Source: Calothrix sp. PCC 7103
GTDB lineage: Bacteria > Cyanobacteriota > Cyanobacteriia > Cyanobacteriales > Nostocaceae
Assembly: GCF_000331305.1 (NCBI RefSeq)
Contig: NZ_KB217478.1
Span: 8,566,879 to 8,630,878, forward strand
DNA length: 64,000 nucleotides
Reading direction: 5' to 3'
The number at the start of each line of letters is the position of its first letter. Positions within the stretch are counted from its first letter, which is position 1. Below are positions 27,229 through 36,591 of the stretch, piece after piece. The translations under genes were made by a program, and so were the position numbers. A model generated the notes under the pieces. The model worked only from the letters and a program-made list of their open reading frames with translations. It did not search any database and had not been told where the DNA came from.

Positions 27229-28392
27229 TTAATATCGAACAGGTACACTTAAATTGAGAGATTGACCGGGGACTTGACTGGGAGTAGGTTGTACACTCGG
27301 AGTTGTCAAAGTTCCGTTTCCAGCAGCATTAGTAGGAGTTAAAGTACTCGCAGAAGGGTTAGTTACTGTATTAAAAGTACTTGGTGTTATTGCGGATGTT
27401 TGGGGTAAAAGAGTGCTGTTGGGCAAAGGTTGGGTATTGAATGTTTGTTGATTAGTGGTGCTGGCGCCGTTTACGTTACTGTAATAAGTGGCTGGTTGAA
27501 CAGAGTTTATGGTGCTGGAATTAGTGTAAGTAGGTATTTGAGTTGGATTGGCGCCGTTAAAGTTACTGTAATAAGTAGAAGGTTGAGTAGCGAGATTTGG
27601 TTGTACGAACTGTGTTGGTGGAAAAGAATTATTTATAGCTTGAGGTGCGGTATTAAAATTATTATTACTTAGTTGAGTAGTAAGCTGACTACGGGTGATG
27701 ATTTGATTAAAAGGAGTTTGAGTTGGTAAAGGAGTTAGGGATGATGGATTTAGTGCAGCTTCTAAAGAACCGCTAGCAACTAATCTTTGCGTCGAGTTAG
27801 TGGTGTTGAAATCTTGATTCAAAATTGAATCATTTTTATTTGATTGAGATTGACTCGAAGAATTAGCAGTATTTAACCCAGTAGAACGATTATTCCTATC
27901 ACGTAAAGCATTGCCAAACTGCAATAAATTCTGAGCTTGGGTCAAAAAAGGATTATGATATTTTAATGAAGGTGCAGGCGCCGTTGAAACTGCTGGATTA
28001 GAATTTGATTTAATAGTATTAGAATTATTTTGATTTTTAAGTGCTTCCTGCAAAGGATTTTGATTACCCTTCTTAGGTTGAGAAATGGGTTCAGCAATAT
28101 CTAAAAGAGATTCCTCAGTCTGCTCAGAATCATACGCCAAAATAGGTAAATTATCAATATCAGCCGCAATAGCACGGTCTTCAGCCGTAAGCGTCGAATT
28201 CGCTTGTGGTTGGGTAGCTGCGGGTTTAGACTGTCTACTAGTCAACATATCTGGACGCATCCAGAACTCTCTAATAGTCAACCCAATAACAGATAAAAAC
28301 AGAGCAGTTCCCCAAAAGCCAGGACGGGCTAAATTCCACAATCTAGCTTTAAGGTAGCGAACATACGGAGAAGAAAGACGGCGATTTGACAT
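27229..28392 (-). CDS. Membrane-anchored Asn/Ser/Thr/Pro/Gln-rich protein
   Basis: 387 residues. Short basic N-terminus, one membrane helix (about 24-42, GFWGTALFLSVIGLTIREF), then a long disordered region dominated by N, S, T, P and Q. Two imperfect copies of a unit with TYYSNFNGANPTQIPTYTNS and TYYSNVNGAST appear at about residues 270-315, and each copy's DNA carries GGCGCC. The topology (cytoplasmic start, disordered periplasmic tail) is common for cyanobacterial envelope proteins of unknown function. Terminator and start codon are clear. Confidence 0.7.
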   Translation of the reverse strand: MSNRRLSSPYVRYLKARLWNLARPGFWGTALFLSVIGLTIREFWMRPDMLTSRQSKPAATQPQANSTLTAEDRAIAADIDNLPILAYDSEQTEESLLDIAEPISQPKKGNQNPLQEALKNQNNSNTIKSNSNPAVSTAPAPSLKYHNPFLTQAQNLLQFGNALRDRNNRSTGLNTANSSSQSQSNKNDSILNQDFNTTNSTQRLVASGSLEAALNPSSLTPLPTQTPFNQIITRSQLTTQLSNNNFNTAPQAINNSFPPTQFVQPNLATQPSTYYSNFNGANPTQIPTYTNSSTINSVQPATYYSNVNGASTTNQQTFNTQPLPNSTLLPQTSAITPSTFNTVTNPSASTLTPTNAAGNGTLTTPSVQPTPSQVPGQSLNLSVPVRY

Positions 28393-28627
28393 GATATAAA
28401 AGCAAAAGCTTTCCTAAATAGATATAGAAAACCTAAATTTTATCCTAGCCTCTCCACAGTTATTTAGTCATCTGCCAAAAAGATATATATCCAAAACTTC
28501 ACGTTTTGCGTAAATATTCGGCGCCTATCCATATTGTCCTTACAAGCACAAAATGCCATTACAGAACCCCAAAGTAAGCAAACATCATTCATTTTGTTCG
28601 TGTTATTACAATTTTTAGTACAGTTAT

Positions 28628-28665
28628 AAAAAAAAGACCCTGGAAAATAGACATTGCCAGAGTCT
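28628..28665 (-). terminator. Minus-strand intrinsic terminator with no gene before it
   Basis: On the minus strand AGACTCTGG pairs with CCAGGGTCT (one internal mismatch) and is followed by a T-rich tract of eight T. No protein gene reads into it from the right, so it may end a small RNA transcribed leftward from about 28700-28950. Confidence 0.6.
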
Positions 28666-28756
28666 TCAAGTGGATCATCTACCAAAAAACGTAAGCGAAG
28701 GTGCTACTTTTTTTGCTATAGTTATTTTAACCTACAAAGTACAAATTTTCTATACT

Positions 28757-28820
28757 TAGGGTGTGTGAAAGCTATTACAATCAATCAACGTAACGCAAAA
28801 TTCCAGTGCTTTCACGCACC
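28757..28820. repeat. GCTTTCACGCACC inverted repeat, copy 1
   Basis: TAGGGTGTGTGAAAGC and GTGCTTTCACGCACC form imperfect arms about 30 bases apart. Related copies at 52745-52807 and (one arm) 55574-55590. Confidence 0.6.
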
Positions 28821-29015
28821 ATTAATACATCAAGTAAGCGACAAACGAGAATTGTAACAAATAATTATGGCGCCGCAATGCGATTTTATTTTGTTAGATT
28901 AACCTAAAAGATAGCGCCGATAAAAACTGATTTTTAGCATTGCTCCCTATTTATGGTGCGTAACTGATACAATCAGTTATTTGCACTTGCAGCATTGTGA
29001 TTGGAGTTGTAGTAA

Positions 29016-29302
29016 ATGATTACAGGGGAGCTAAAGTCAAAGGTAGACCGTCTGTGGACAACCTTTTGGAATAACGGCATTAGTAACCCGCTATCGGTAA
29101 TTGAGCAAATTTCTTACTTGCTATTTATCAAGCGATTGGATGATTTGGAACTGGTAAAGGAGAAAAAAGCGCAGCGTTTAGGTAGACCTGTGGAAAACCC
29201 AATTTTTGGGGACAATAATAAACACGCGCGCTGGTCAGATTTCAAAAACATCACAGATGCTGAGGAAATGTTGCGAGTAGTGCGGGATGAGGCATTTCCT
29301 TT
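29016..29302 (+). pseudogene. hsdM: Type I methyltransferase HsdM, 5' part, split by an ISKra4-type element
   Basis: 96 codons of the HsdM N-terminal helical domain (MITGELKSKVDRLWTTFWNN, then VIEQISYLLFIKRLDDLE) up to the insertion after GATGAGGCATTTCCTTT. After removal of the 1783-base element and one target copy, the frame continues as AFPFIKNLGGEAAKSAYARH in 31095-32349. The reconstructed protein has 513 residues, a normal HsdM length. As it stands, a 137-residue product with a nonsense tail ends at 29429. Confidence 0.92.
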
Positions 29303-29335
29303 GGGTGCGGCTCTTCTAGGAAGACAAAGAATGAT

Positions 29336-30757
29336 TCAGACAACCATTGCCAGTGGTGGTGGAGTAGTTGAACAGCGAGCTTGTTGTACTCGTTTCATTA
29401 AAGGAATATTTCTGTACAACGGCAGGTAGTTACGCTTGTATTCTTGGCGTAAATGAAAGCGCCAATACTCATGCCAATCCCCACTAATATGAAGAGAACG
29501 AAGACGCAAAACGGCTTCAGCACCTTGTAAACTCCACCTTGCACCTGTTATATCCATCCTCGAATTGACCAAGTGACGACAGGCACCCTCAATTACTCCT
29601 GTAGCAATCGGAAAACCTGCACTTAAATAGCAATCATATTTAAGGTATTTTTTGTTGTTAAGTAAATAATTCGCGCATTTATCAACACTAATACGTTGTT
29701 CTGCGGATAATTTTTGTAAAGTTGCGCTGTCTTGAAAAGTTTGCTCAACGGGGGGAACCCCCGCACGCAACTTTTCGCTACGTCGCATTCCAGAAGCAAC
29801 TAAACTTGACTTACCTTGAAGTATATGCAATAAACGTTCGTTAACCCAATTTTCTGCTTCTTTACTAGTAGAGGAATGGAACGCAAATGCAGCCTTCCAA
29901 AGATATTCAATTACATGAATAATATCAAGAATTATAGTCAGGTGTACCGAGTGTTTTCTAGCAAAATGATTGAGTAATTCCAGTTGTGTTTTATTGCCAT
30001 CAACCAAGGCAACCCATTGCTTTTCTTTATTTGGGTCACGGTGTAATGCTTCATCAAATGCACTACCGATAACTGACTTGGGTTCATCTATTAAGCTTGC
30101 CCAAACACGTTTATCCTCTGGTTTCGGGCGCTTTAAGTCAGTCTCTTCATCACTTGATACAATTTGTTCTGCTGTGCGCTCAAACGGTTTAACAGTGTAA
30201 ACTTCGGCGACTGTTGCCATCCTTTTAGAATTTCTTTTTTCACCCTTCGTTAAGCGTTTATCTAATTTTTTATGGTTTGTTTGCGCTCGTTTTTGTGTTT
30301 CGGGGCGTAAATCTTCTGTACGCATTGTAACACCCTTCCCATCTGCGCTAATAACTAGTATATCTCCAGTTTGTTCGCTCTTGTTTAATTGAGTTTTATC
30401 TACTTGTCTATTTTTATAAAACTCATCAAAATCTGATGCACTACTATAAGCTAATTCTTGTACTTGACGTTTCGGAATTTGTGCATTTGTTGTTTTCTTA
30501 ATTGCTTCTACTGTTTCATTAAATCCATTCAAGGCTACCTCAGAAGCAACTCGTTCTCTTAACCCATACGAATATTGTTCTACTGGGAGGTTTAGTTCTG
30601 CATCAAGTGGGTTCAAACTTACTATCTTTCTTTGTCCGTAGCCAATACGTCGAACGATAACTGTGCCAAAAATTGTTGTTAATTTTCGCTCTTGTCTACG
30701 CTTATGTGTTCTCTCTTCCCCATCACTACACTTGGGAGTCTCCGAATACTTCGTCAT
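29336..30757 (-). CDS. ISKra4-family transposase, main frame
   Basis: 473 residues. Seen: KLTTIFGTVIVRRIGYG near the start, VISADGKGVTMR (first Asp), LTIILDIIHVIEYLWKAAFA (second Asp region) and IATGVIEGACRHLVNSRMDI with the glutamate, followed by TGARWSLQGAEAVLRLRSL; these are the ISKra4 family hallmarks. The true protein probably starts in the overlapping frame 30726-31007 and shifts frame near 30730-30757. Some ISKra4 elements use such a two-frame arrangement, so this need not be decay. Confidence 0.88.
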   Translation of the reverse strand: MTKYSETPKCSDGEERTHKRRQERKLTTIFGTVIVRRIGYGQRKIVSLNPLDAELNLPVEQYSYGLRERVASEVALNGFNETVEAIKKTTNAQIPKRQVQELAYSSASDFDEFYKNRQVDKTQLNKSEQTGDILVISADGKGVTMRTEDLRPETQKRAQTNHKKLDKRLTKGEKRNSKRMATVAEVYTVKPFERTAEQIVSSDEETDLKRPKPEDKRVWASLIDEPKSVIGSAFDEALHRDPNKEKQWVALVDGNKTQLELLNHFARKHSVHLTIILDIIHVIEYLWKAAFAFHSSTSKEAENWVNERLLHILQGKSSLVASGMRRSEKLRAGVPPVEQTFQDSATLQKLSAEQRISVDKCANYLLNNKKYLKYDCYLSAGFPIATGVIEGACRHLVNSRMDITGARWSLQGAEAVLRLRSLHISGDWHEYWRFHLRQEYKRNYLPLYRNIPLMKRVQQARCSTTPPPLAMVV

Positions 30758-31007
30758 CGCTACGTGAGTCCAGATAACCTTGTAACAGGCGTCTCAATAG
30801 TTCATTGCCGTTCAAAAACAGATTTTTCTCTATTTCTTCATGTTCCAAACCGCAAACAACATCTGAACCTAACCATGTGACTATCTCTTCAAAAAACGAG
30901 CGTGCTTCCTCAAAAAAACCCGAACTTATCGTAGATGCTTCCATATATCTCACCAAAAATTGACTTTTAAGTGAGAGGCATTCGCTGTCACGACAGATGG
31001 TCGTCAT
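30726..31007 (-). CDS. ISKra4 element, upstream frame
   Basis: 93 residues (MTTICRDSECLSLKSQFLVR, then GFFEEARSFFEEIVTWLGSD and LFLNGNELLRRLLQGYLDSR). It fits the N-terminal part of ISKra4 transposases, in which a helical segment ending LLQGYLD precedes the ERTHKRR region. It overlaps the main frame by 32 bases, which suits a frameshift-made fusion. No separate function is expected. Confidence 0.65.
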   Translation of the reverse strand: MTTICRDSECLSLKSQFLVRYMEASTISSGFFEEARSFFEEIVTWLGSDVVCGLEHEEIEKNLFLNGNELLRRLLQGYLDSRSDDEVFGDSQV

Positions 31008-31094
31008 TGCTTCAAAAGCTTATGAATACAGCACTCTGACTTTCACTCTGTAACACTATACCATCTTTTGAGAAGAGCCGCACCCATTTCCTTT

Positions 31095-32349
31095 TATTAA
31101 AAACCTAGGTGGAGAAGCAGCAAAGTCAGCATACGCGCGTCATATGAAGGATGCGATGTTTTTAATAGCCAATCCTGGGTTACTTAGTAATGTAGTAAGT
31201 CAAATCGACTCTATCCCAATGGAAGACAGGGATACAAAGGGCGATTTGTATGAATATATGTTGTCTAAGTTAACCACGGCAGGAACTAATGGACAATTTA
31301 GAACACCACGTCACATTATAAAGATGATGGTAGAACTGATGGCGCCTAATCCCAGAGAAATTGTGTGTGACCCTGCCTGTGGAACTGCTGGGTTCCTAGT
31401 ATCAGTAGCTGAGTATTTACAGGAACTTAAAGACAGCGATGGTAATTATATCTTAAACGCACCAGGCAACCGTGAACACTTCAATAAAGATATGTTCCAC
31501 GGGTTTGATTTTGATGCCACAATGCTGCGAATTGGTAGCATGAACTTAATGCTGCACGGTATCGAAGACCCGAAAATAGAAGCGCGCGATTCTCTTTCTC
31601 AAGACCATGCCAATATAAAAGAAGCTTTTACATTAATTTTGGCAAACCCACCATTTAAAGGTTCGGTGGAAAAATCCAGCATTGCCAAGGATTTAACCAA
31701 AGAAACTAATACAACCAAAACCGAGTTATTATTTTTAGCACTGCTACTACGATTATTAAAGATAGGGGGACGTGCTGCGGTAATTGTACCTGATGGTGTG
31801 TTATTTGGGTCATCAACAGCACATAAAAAAGTACGTCAAATGTTGGTAGATAATCATAAGCTAGATGGCGTGATATCAATGCCTTCAGGAGTATTTAAAC
31901 CTTATGCAGGTGTATCAACAGCAGTATTAATATTTACCAAGACAGGCGCCGGAGGAACTGACTGGGTTTGGTTTTACGATATGACCGCAGATGGTTTGTC
32001 TCTTGATGATAAACGTCAACCTGTACAAGACAATGATATACCAGATTTATTACAGCAATGGCACTCAAGAGAGGCGCCGGATGTACCTGTAAAAGATGCT
32101 AGCTATAAAGGATTACCATTATTAGATGAGAATGAAGAAACCGCGAAAGTAGCGCGCGGGGGTAAAGCGTTTTTTGTACCCAAAGATGAGATACAGGCTA
32201 ACAATTATGATTTATCGATTAATAGATATAAAGAAGTGGAGTATGCAGAAGTTGAATATGAGGCGCCGAAACTAATTTTACAGAAGTTACGCGATTTGGA
32301 AGAGGAGATAAAAGCTGATTTGGATGCGTTAGAGGGGTTGTTGGGATGA
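31095..32349 (+). pseudogene. hsdM: Type I methyltransferase HsdM, 3' part
   Basis: The rest of HsdM. Seen: GQFRTPRHIIKMMVELM, SAM-binding CDPACGTAGFLVSVAEYL, and the catalytic NPPF motif in LILANPPFKGSVE, then GGRAAVIVPDGVLFGS. An internal ATG at 31144 could start a shortened protein that keeps the catalytic domain but lacks the N-terminal helical domain needed to bind HsdS. The stop codon overlaps the hsdS start (ATGA). HsdM with HsdS methylates adenines at the type I site. Confidence 0.93.
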
Positions 32350-33551
32350 GTTTATTACCTTCTGGTTGGATTATATCTTCAATCGAAGAATCGATGGAAG
32401 CAATTATTGATTACCGTGGAAAAACACCCTCTAAAACTACTTTTGGAATTCCTCTGATTACCGCAAAAATAATAGGAGATGGTCAAATTGCTGAACCTAA
32501 TGAGTTTATCGCTGAGGAAGATTATTTAGCATGGATGCGTCGTGGGCTTCCCAAAGTAGGTGATGTATTAATTACAACAGAAGCTCCATTGGGTGAAGTC
32601 GCACAGCTTTCGTTTGACAAAGTAGCTTTAGCGCAGCGAGTAATATTATTAAGGGGCAAACCAGGAAAGCTTGATAATGCTTACCTGAAACATGTTTTAC
32701 AATATAGAACTGTCCAAGAACAATTAAGAGCAAAAGCTACAGGCTCAACTGTTTTAGGTATAAAACAAAGTGAACTTCGCAAGGTGGTATTACCCCTACC
32801 ACCTCTAGAAGAACAGCATCGCATCGCAGCGATACTAGATAAAGCCGACGCAATACGCCGCAAGCGCGCAGAAGCGATTAGACTGACTGAGGAATTATTG
32901 CGCGCGGCTTTTTTGGATATGTTTGGCGACCCAGTTGTTAATCCAAAGGGGTGGGAGATTATACCCATGCATAAAGTTATTGAGAAAATTGAAGCTGGAT
33001 GGAGTGCGAATGGAGAAGAACAACCATGTAAGAAAGATGAATGGGGAGTTTTAAAAATTAGTGCGGTAACTTCCGGACGCTTCCAACCTCATGAAAATAA
33101 AGTTGTTAAAAATATTCCCCCTAACAAATCTCTTATTATTCCTAAAAGAGGCGATTTACTTTTTGGCAGAGCAAATACACGAGAGTTGGTAGCAGCAACT
33201 TGTTTAGTTGAAAATAGTTATGAACGATTATTCTTGCCTGATAAATTATGGCGAATAATTCCAAATCCAAAGTTTGCCAATACTGAATATTTAAGATTTT
33301 TACTTTCAGAACCCAAGTATCGAGGTTTGCTTGCGCGAAAAGCAACTGGCACAAGTGGCTCAATGCTGAATGTATCACAGCAAAAACTGTTAGAAATGGA
33401 CGCACCTATTCCTCACTTAGATAAACAAAATTATTTCGCAGAAGTAGTATGGAAAATATTTGGAATCCGTGAACGGCTTGAATCTGCTTATAATGAGTCT
33501 AATTGTATATTCAACTCTCTACTCCACTGCGCGTTTAGGGGAGAACTGTAA
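32346..33551 (+). CDS. hsdS: Type I restriction-modification specificity subunit HsdS
   Basis: 401 residues with two target-recognition domains (about 5-150 and 205-370), each followed by a conserved helix (LPPLEEQHRIAAILDKADAI RR-type, and PHLDKQNYFAEVVWKIFGI). The first target domain has YRGKTPSKTTFGIPLITAKI and GDVLITTEAPLGEV; the second has KRGDLLFGRANTRE. HsdS sets the bipartite DNA sequence read by the M and R subunits. Intact frame, four-base overlap with hsdM. With hsdM split it probably has no active partner unless another M subunit exists elsewhere. Confidence 0.93.
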   Translation: MSLLPSGWIISSIEESMEAIIDYRGKTPSKTTFGIPLITAKIIGDGQIAEPNEFIAEEDYLAWMRRGLPKVGDVLITTEAPLGEVAQLSFDKVALAQRVILLRGKPGKLDNAYLKHVLQYRTVQEQLRAKATGSTVLGIKQSELRKVVLPLPPLEEQHRIAAILDKADAIRRKRAEAIRLTEELLRAAFLDMFGDPVVNPKGWEIIPMHKVIEKIEAGWSANGEEQPCKKDEWGVLKISAVTSGRFQPHENKVVKNIPPNKSLIIPKRGDLLFGRANTRELVAATCLVENSYERLFLPDKLWRIIPNPKFANTEYLRFLLSEPKYRGLLARKATGTSGSMLNVSQQKLLEMDAPIPHLDKQNYFAEVVWKIFGIRERLESAYNESNCIFNSLLHCAFRGEL

Positions 33552-33737
33552 TCATTCTACCTGTACAGGAAACTACCTGTGAATGAGGCGCCTGCATATT
33601 CATGAAAGTGTATTGAGGGAGACTTGTTTTTGCCCAAAGTCCAAAAACCTTGTACTGAACTACAGAAATTCGAGTAACAAATTGTTAATATATAACTAAT
33701 TACTAGTTAATAATTTAAATTAGTTAGAGAATAATAT

Positions 33738-34739
33738 ATGTCAGGAAAAAGGCACCATATACTTCCAAGGTTTCTACTAAAAGGATTTGCTAGCCGTAAA
33801 AAAAGTGGACAAACATTCACTTGGGTATACTGTTCTAAAAGGAAAAAGGTTTATGAGAATAATATAATAAACGTTAGCGTCGATACCCATTTTTATGGTA
33901 AAGAAGGAGAACTTGAAGCAGATACAGAAATTACAAATGTAGAGCGTAGGTATTCAGTTCTCATAGATGATTTAAGAAATAAAACGTATTCGAGTGATGT
34001 AGTTGAAGTTGAAGAAACATTAATACCTGACTTTATAGCTCATTTATCTATTCGGACAAAACATCTTAGAGATTCAATCCACGAATCAACAAATATTCTT
34101 TTAAGTGAAATGGAAAAGAGTTTACATGATTCTAGAAACTTGAGTAAGTTCAAAAAAATTATATTGAATAAACTTGAGTCTGAAAAACCAAATTCATTAG
34201 TTCAATTACTATTATCTGAAGGTTCTAACTTTTTAGATAATAAAGAGTCAGACCTGAAAAACGTTTATTCAGACTTTCTTCAAACTCTTAAAAGTCAGCT
34301 ACCAGAAGCAATTAGAGAAACTCATATTAAAGCGCTTACAGAAAGCACTACTCCTGAAGTAAGGGCAAATATGTATCAAGGATTGCGATGGTTTATATTT
34401 AGCTCTAATAATCCTTTTATTCTTGGCGATACTGGATGCTTATTTGAAATTAACGGTTCTAGAAGATTTAAAGCTTTTCATGATGGAACAGATAAAATTC
34501 AACGTGTGTTTTTACCAATTGCATCTCATAAAATTTTAATTGGATGCGATTCAAAAATATCCAAAATTAATACTAAAATTATCAACGAAGCCATTGCAAA
34601 ATCTAGCCGAGAGTTCTTTATTTGCTCAGAATATTCTGAGAGTTATAAAAACTTGCTACCACTAATTGGAAAAGAATCAGAGTTAATAAAGCAGGCAGAA
34701 ATACAACAAATAGTAACTAAAAATTTCAACAATCTCTAA
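33738..34739 (+). CDS. DUF4238 family protein
   Basis: 333 residues starting MSGKRHHILPRFLLKGFASR, the typical DUF4238 opening (HxxP-RFLLxxF), with WVYCSKRKKVYENNIINVSV, VERRYSVLIDDL, and later SSNNPFILGDTGCLFEING and FLPIASHKILIGCD. The family is frequent in defence islands and mobile regions, with no proven activity. It lies 186 bases after hsdS on the same strand and is more AT-rich than its neighbours, so it may be cargo acquired into the restriction-modification locus. Confidence 0.8.
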   Translation: MSGKRHHILPRFLLKGFASRKKSGQTFTWVYCSKRKKVYENNIINVSVDTHFYGKEGELEADTEITNVERRYSVLIDDLRNKTYSSDVVEVEETLIPDFIAHLSIRTKHLRDSIHESTNILLSEMEKSLHDSRNLSKFKKIILNKLESEKPNSLVQLLLSEGSNFLDNKESDLKNVYSDFLQTLKSQLPEAIRETHIKALTESTTPEVRANMYQGLRWFIFSSNNPFILGDTGCLFEINGSRRFKAFHDGTDKIQRVFLPIASHKILIGCDSKISKINTKIINEAIAKSSREFFICSEYSESYKNLLPLIGKESELIKQAEIQQIVTKNFNNL

Positions 34740-34812
34740 CTGTCGGTATCCATATTAGGGTGCTTTGGGAGGCGTCAATCTCCCTTTACTCCTAAAACAC
34801 GTATATAAAAGA

Positions 34813-35238
34813 TTAATCAGGTGGGTGTTCATTCATGACAACAAGGACTCGACGCATATTAACCACACCTTCACGGTTGGTTTGGAATAAAGCAACTGTT
34901 GCTCGTCCAGTTGGTGTAATACCGAGCATTTGAGTTGTATCTTCGTTCCAAACAAAATGCTGGTTCCATTCCATTTGTCTAGGATGAAAAAGAGGAACAA
35001 GCTGTCCTGTAACTGGGTCTAAAGCTTCGGTTTTATTGTACTTATAATTGTTGCAAGTTTGACAGGATAAAGCAAGATTATCTTCAATAGTTTGACCACT
35101 ACGACTAACAGGTTGAATGTGGTCTATAACTAGCGGGTCTATGGCATACTTAGCTTGACTACGACAATATTCGCACAAACCACGCGCGCGCTCAAACACT
35201 AGTTGTTTTAGTGCTACAGGAACATATTCACTTGACAT
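34813..35238 (-). CDS. HNH endonuclease-family protein
   Basis: 141 residues from ATG at 35238; the frame also opens with TTG at 35253. Seen: CxxC at LCEYCRSQ, the HNH core PLVIDHIQPVSRSGQTIEDN and the second pair LSCQTCNNYKYNK, giving a zinc-stabilised beta-beta-alpha metal nuclease. The C-terminal part (DPVTGQLVPLFHPRQMEWNQ) is the one usual in a cyanobacterial HNH family that accompanies a helical partner. It overlaps the upstream gene by 11 bases, so the two are translationally coupled. Confidence 0.85.
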   Translation of the reverse strand: MSSEYVPVALKQLVFERARGLCEYCRSQAKYAIDPLVIDHIQPVSRSGQTIEDNLALSCQTCNNYKYNKTEALDPVTGQLVPLFHPRQMEWNQHFVWNEDTTQMLGITPTGRATVALFQTNREGVVNMRRVLVVMNEHPPD

Positions 35239-35605
35239 ATGTAACAGGTTCAATACCTAATGAAACCATAAGCTCTGATAGAGAACAGGCGCGAAGTTGA
35301 GCAAGGTTAGCAAGAGCTTCGAGACGTTGGGCGCCGAATTGTTCGATAGTATTGCTAAGTTGAATTAGAGTGTTGTACTCAGCATCTGTGAGAGTTTCTG
35401 CTTCTTTTTTTGTGCGAAGCATTTGGTACTGAGTACGGAGTTCAGGGTCAATACCTTGATTAATTTTTTGGAGCAGTTGAGCTTCTTCTAACGGGAGGAC
35501 ATTAGCTTTGCGGTGGGCACGCAGGATAGCAACCTGCTGGAGTAATCGTTCTAAATCTGCTTCGTCCAATTGATTAGCTGCCTGTAGAAGTTCGTCGAGG
35601 CTCAT
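35228..35605 (-). CDS. Helical partner of the HNH protein, unknown function
   Basis: 125 residues from the second ATG (35605), which has AAGGA 8 bases upstream; an ATG three codons earlier has no spacing for it. All-helical, Leu/Ala/Gln-rich: LDELLQAANQLDEADLERLL, then ALANLAQLRACSLSELMVSL. The coupled order small helical protein then HNH nuclease resembles an antitoxin-toxin or adaptor-nuclease pair, but I know no experimental data. The C-terminal segment LSELMVSLGIEP could be a docking helix. Confidence 0.65.
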   Translation of the reverse strand: MSLDELLQAANQLDEADLERLLQQVAILRAHRKANVLPLEEAQLLQKINQGIDPELRTQYQMLRTKKEAETLTDAEYNTLIQLSNTIEQFGAQRLEALANLAQLRACSLSELMVSLGIEPVTYVK

Positions 35606-35643
35606 TAGGGGCATCCTTTAGATAGATATTGGGAATTTTTTTA

Positions 35644-36189
35644 TTATAAGACATCATCAAAACTAACGCTAAAAGGTAAGGTATTAAAACCTAATTTCTC
35701 TAAAGCTATTATAGAGTTTTCAACGTCTGTATTATTAATTGTTCTTTGATTAACCAAAGATAAAAATAAATTATAGGCGCCTTTATATTGTGTATCCTTA
35801 GTTTTATTATCTTTTGATTTACTTTCAGTAAGTTGAACTTCTTGAATTTCAAATAATTTCAAATGTTTGTTAATCCCTTTTAATTTGTACCGCGCTTGCT
35901 CTGGAGTCTCAAAATCCTCTTTTTTCAAATCTTTGAGCAACTTTTCAACTTTACCTTTTTCTTTTTTTAGCTTTTTATCTAGCTTTTCTAAATCGCTATT
36001 TTTTCTTTTTTGACTTTCTACTATTAGCCAAATTTGTTTAATGCCACCATAATTAACTATTTCTTCTTTCCACTTGTATCCGTTTAAATCTCGATATATC
36101 TTTTCCCTTTTCTCCCTTTCTTCCATATCTATTTCTTCTGTCTCTTCTATCTTCTCTATCTCTTTTATAACTCGTATAAATAATTTCAA
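35644..36189 (-). pseudogene. Decayed IS1634-like transposase remnant with low-complexity start
   Basis: 181 residues. The part YGGIKQIWLIVESQKRKNSD and the following Lys/Leu/Glu helices resemble the middle of IS1634-family transposases (YGGIKQRWLVVES-type, then a charged coiled coil). The N-terminus is a Glu/Lys/Ile low-complexity stretch and the C-terminal part (AYNLFLSLVNQRTINNTD) does not match. No DDE residues are complete. I read it as a decayed transposase; an unrelated coiled-coil protein is the alternative. Confidence 0.4.
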
Positions 36190-36567
36190 TTATGATACTT
36201 GTGTCAAATAAAATACATAACTATTTGGGATCATATAGATTCTATTTTCTGCTTATGTGACTTTGTTCTAAAAAAGAAGCTCTTTAACGCTTTCTAGTAG
36301 CGACCAAAACAATTCTATTACACAGGCTCTTTCATTCTAGGCGCCATCCAGCAATTACATGTTAAGGATATTTTTTTACGTTAAAATATTTATACACATA
36401 GTTATATTTTTATAAATTATACTTAATAGATATTTTTTATGTTGTTATATTTGTGCGTTTTTTATTTTATTTCTACGAGTTTTCATGCTCAATACAGGAT
36501 ATAAGCTCACTTAAAAATTTTTAGTATTTTTATTTACTAATGCCAGTAAGTAGTTATGTAATATTTT
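36190..36567. other. AT-rich intergenic region before hsdR
   Basis: About 380 bases, very AT-rich. No trace of the missing N-terminal nuclease domain of HsdR was found in any frame here. One GGCGCC at 36340. No RNA gene recognised. Confidence 0.5.
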
Positions 36568-36591
36568 ATGCGACATTCTGAAGTGCGGAAT

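Larger units (their letters stand above)
28393..29015. other. Intergenic region upstream of hsdM
   Basis: About 620 bases. It holds a minus-strand terminator without a recognised gene (28628-28665), a GCTTTCACGCACC repeat (28757-28820), two GGCGCC sites, and the promoter of the restriction-modification operon near 28950-29000. No credible protein gene on either strand. Confidence 0.5.
29303..31085 (-). mobile_element. ISKra4-family insertion sequence in hsdM
   Basis: 1783 bases. Ends are 15-base perfect inverted repeats GGGTGCGGCTCTTCT (29303-29317 and 31071-31085). A 9-base target duplication ATTTCCTTT lies at 29294-29302 and 31086-31094. The transposase is on the minus strand. Removal restores the hsdM frame exactly, so the insertion is recent. 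The element has no GGCGCC site in 1.8 kb, unlike most of the window. Confidence 0.92.

Noticed and set aside
29016..29429. 137-residue product as a complete short methylase-like gene
   Set aside because: Its last part is encoded by the IS end; it is the cut 5' piece of hsdM.
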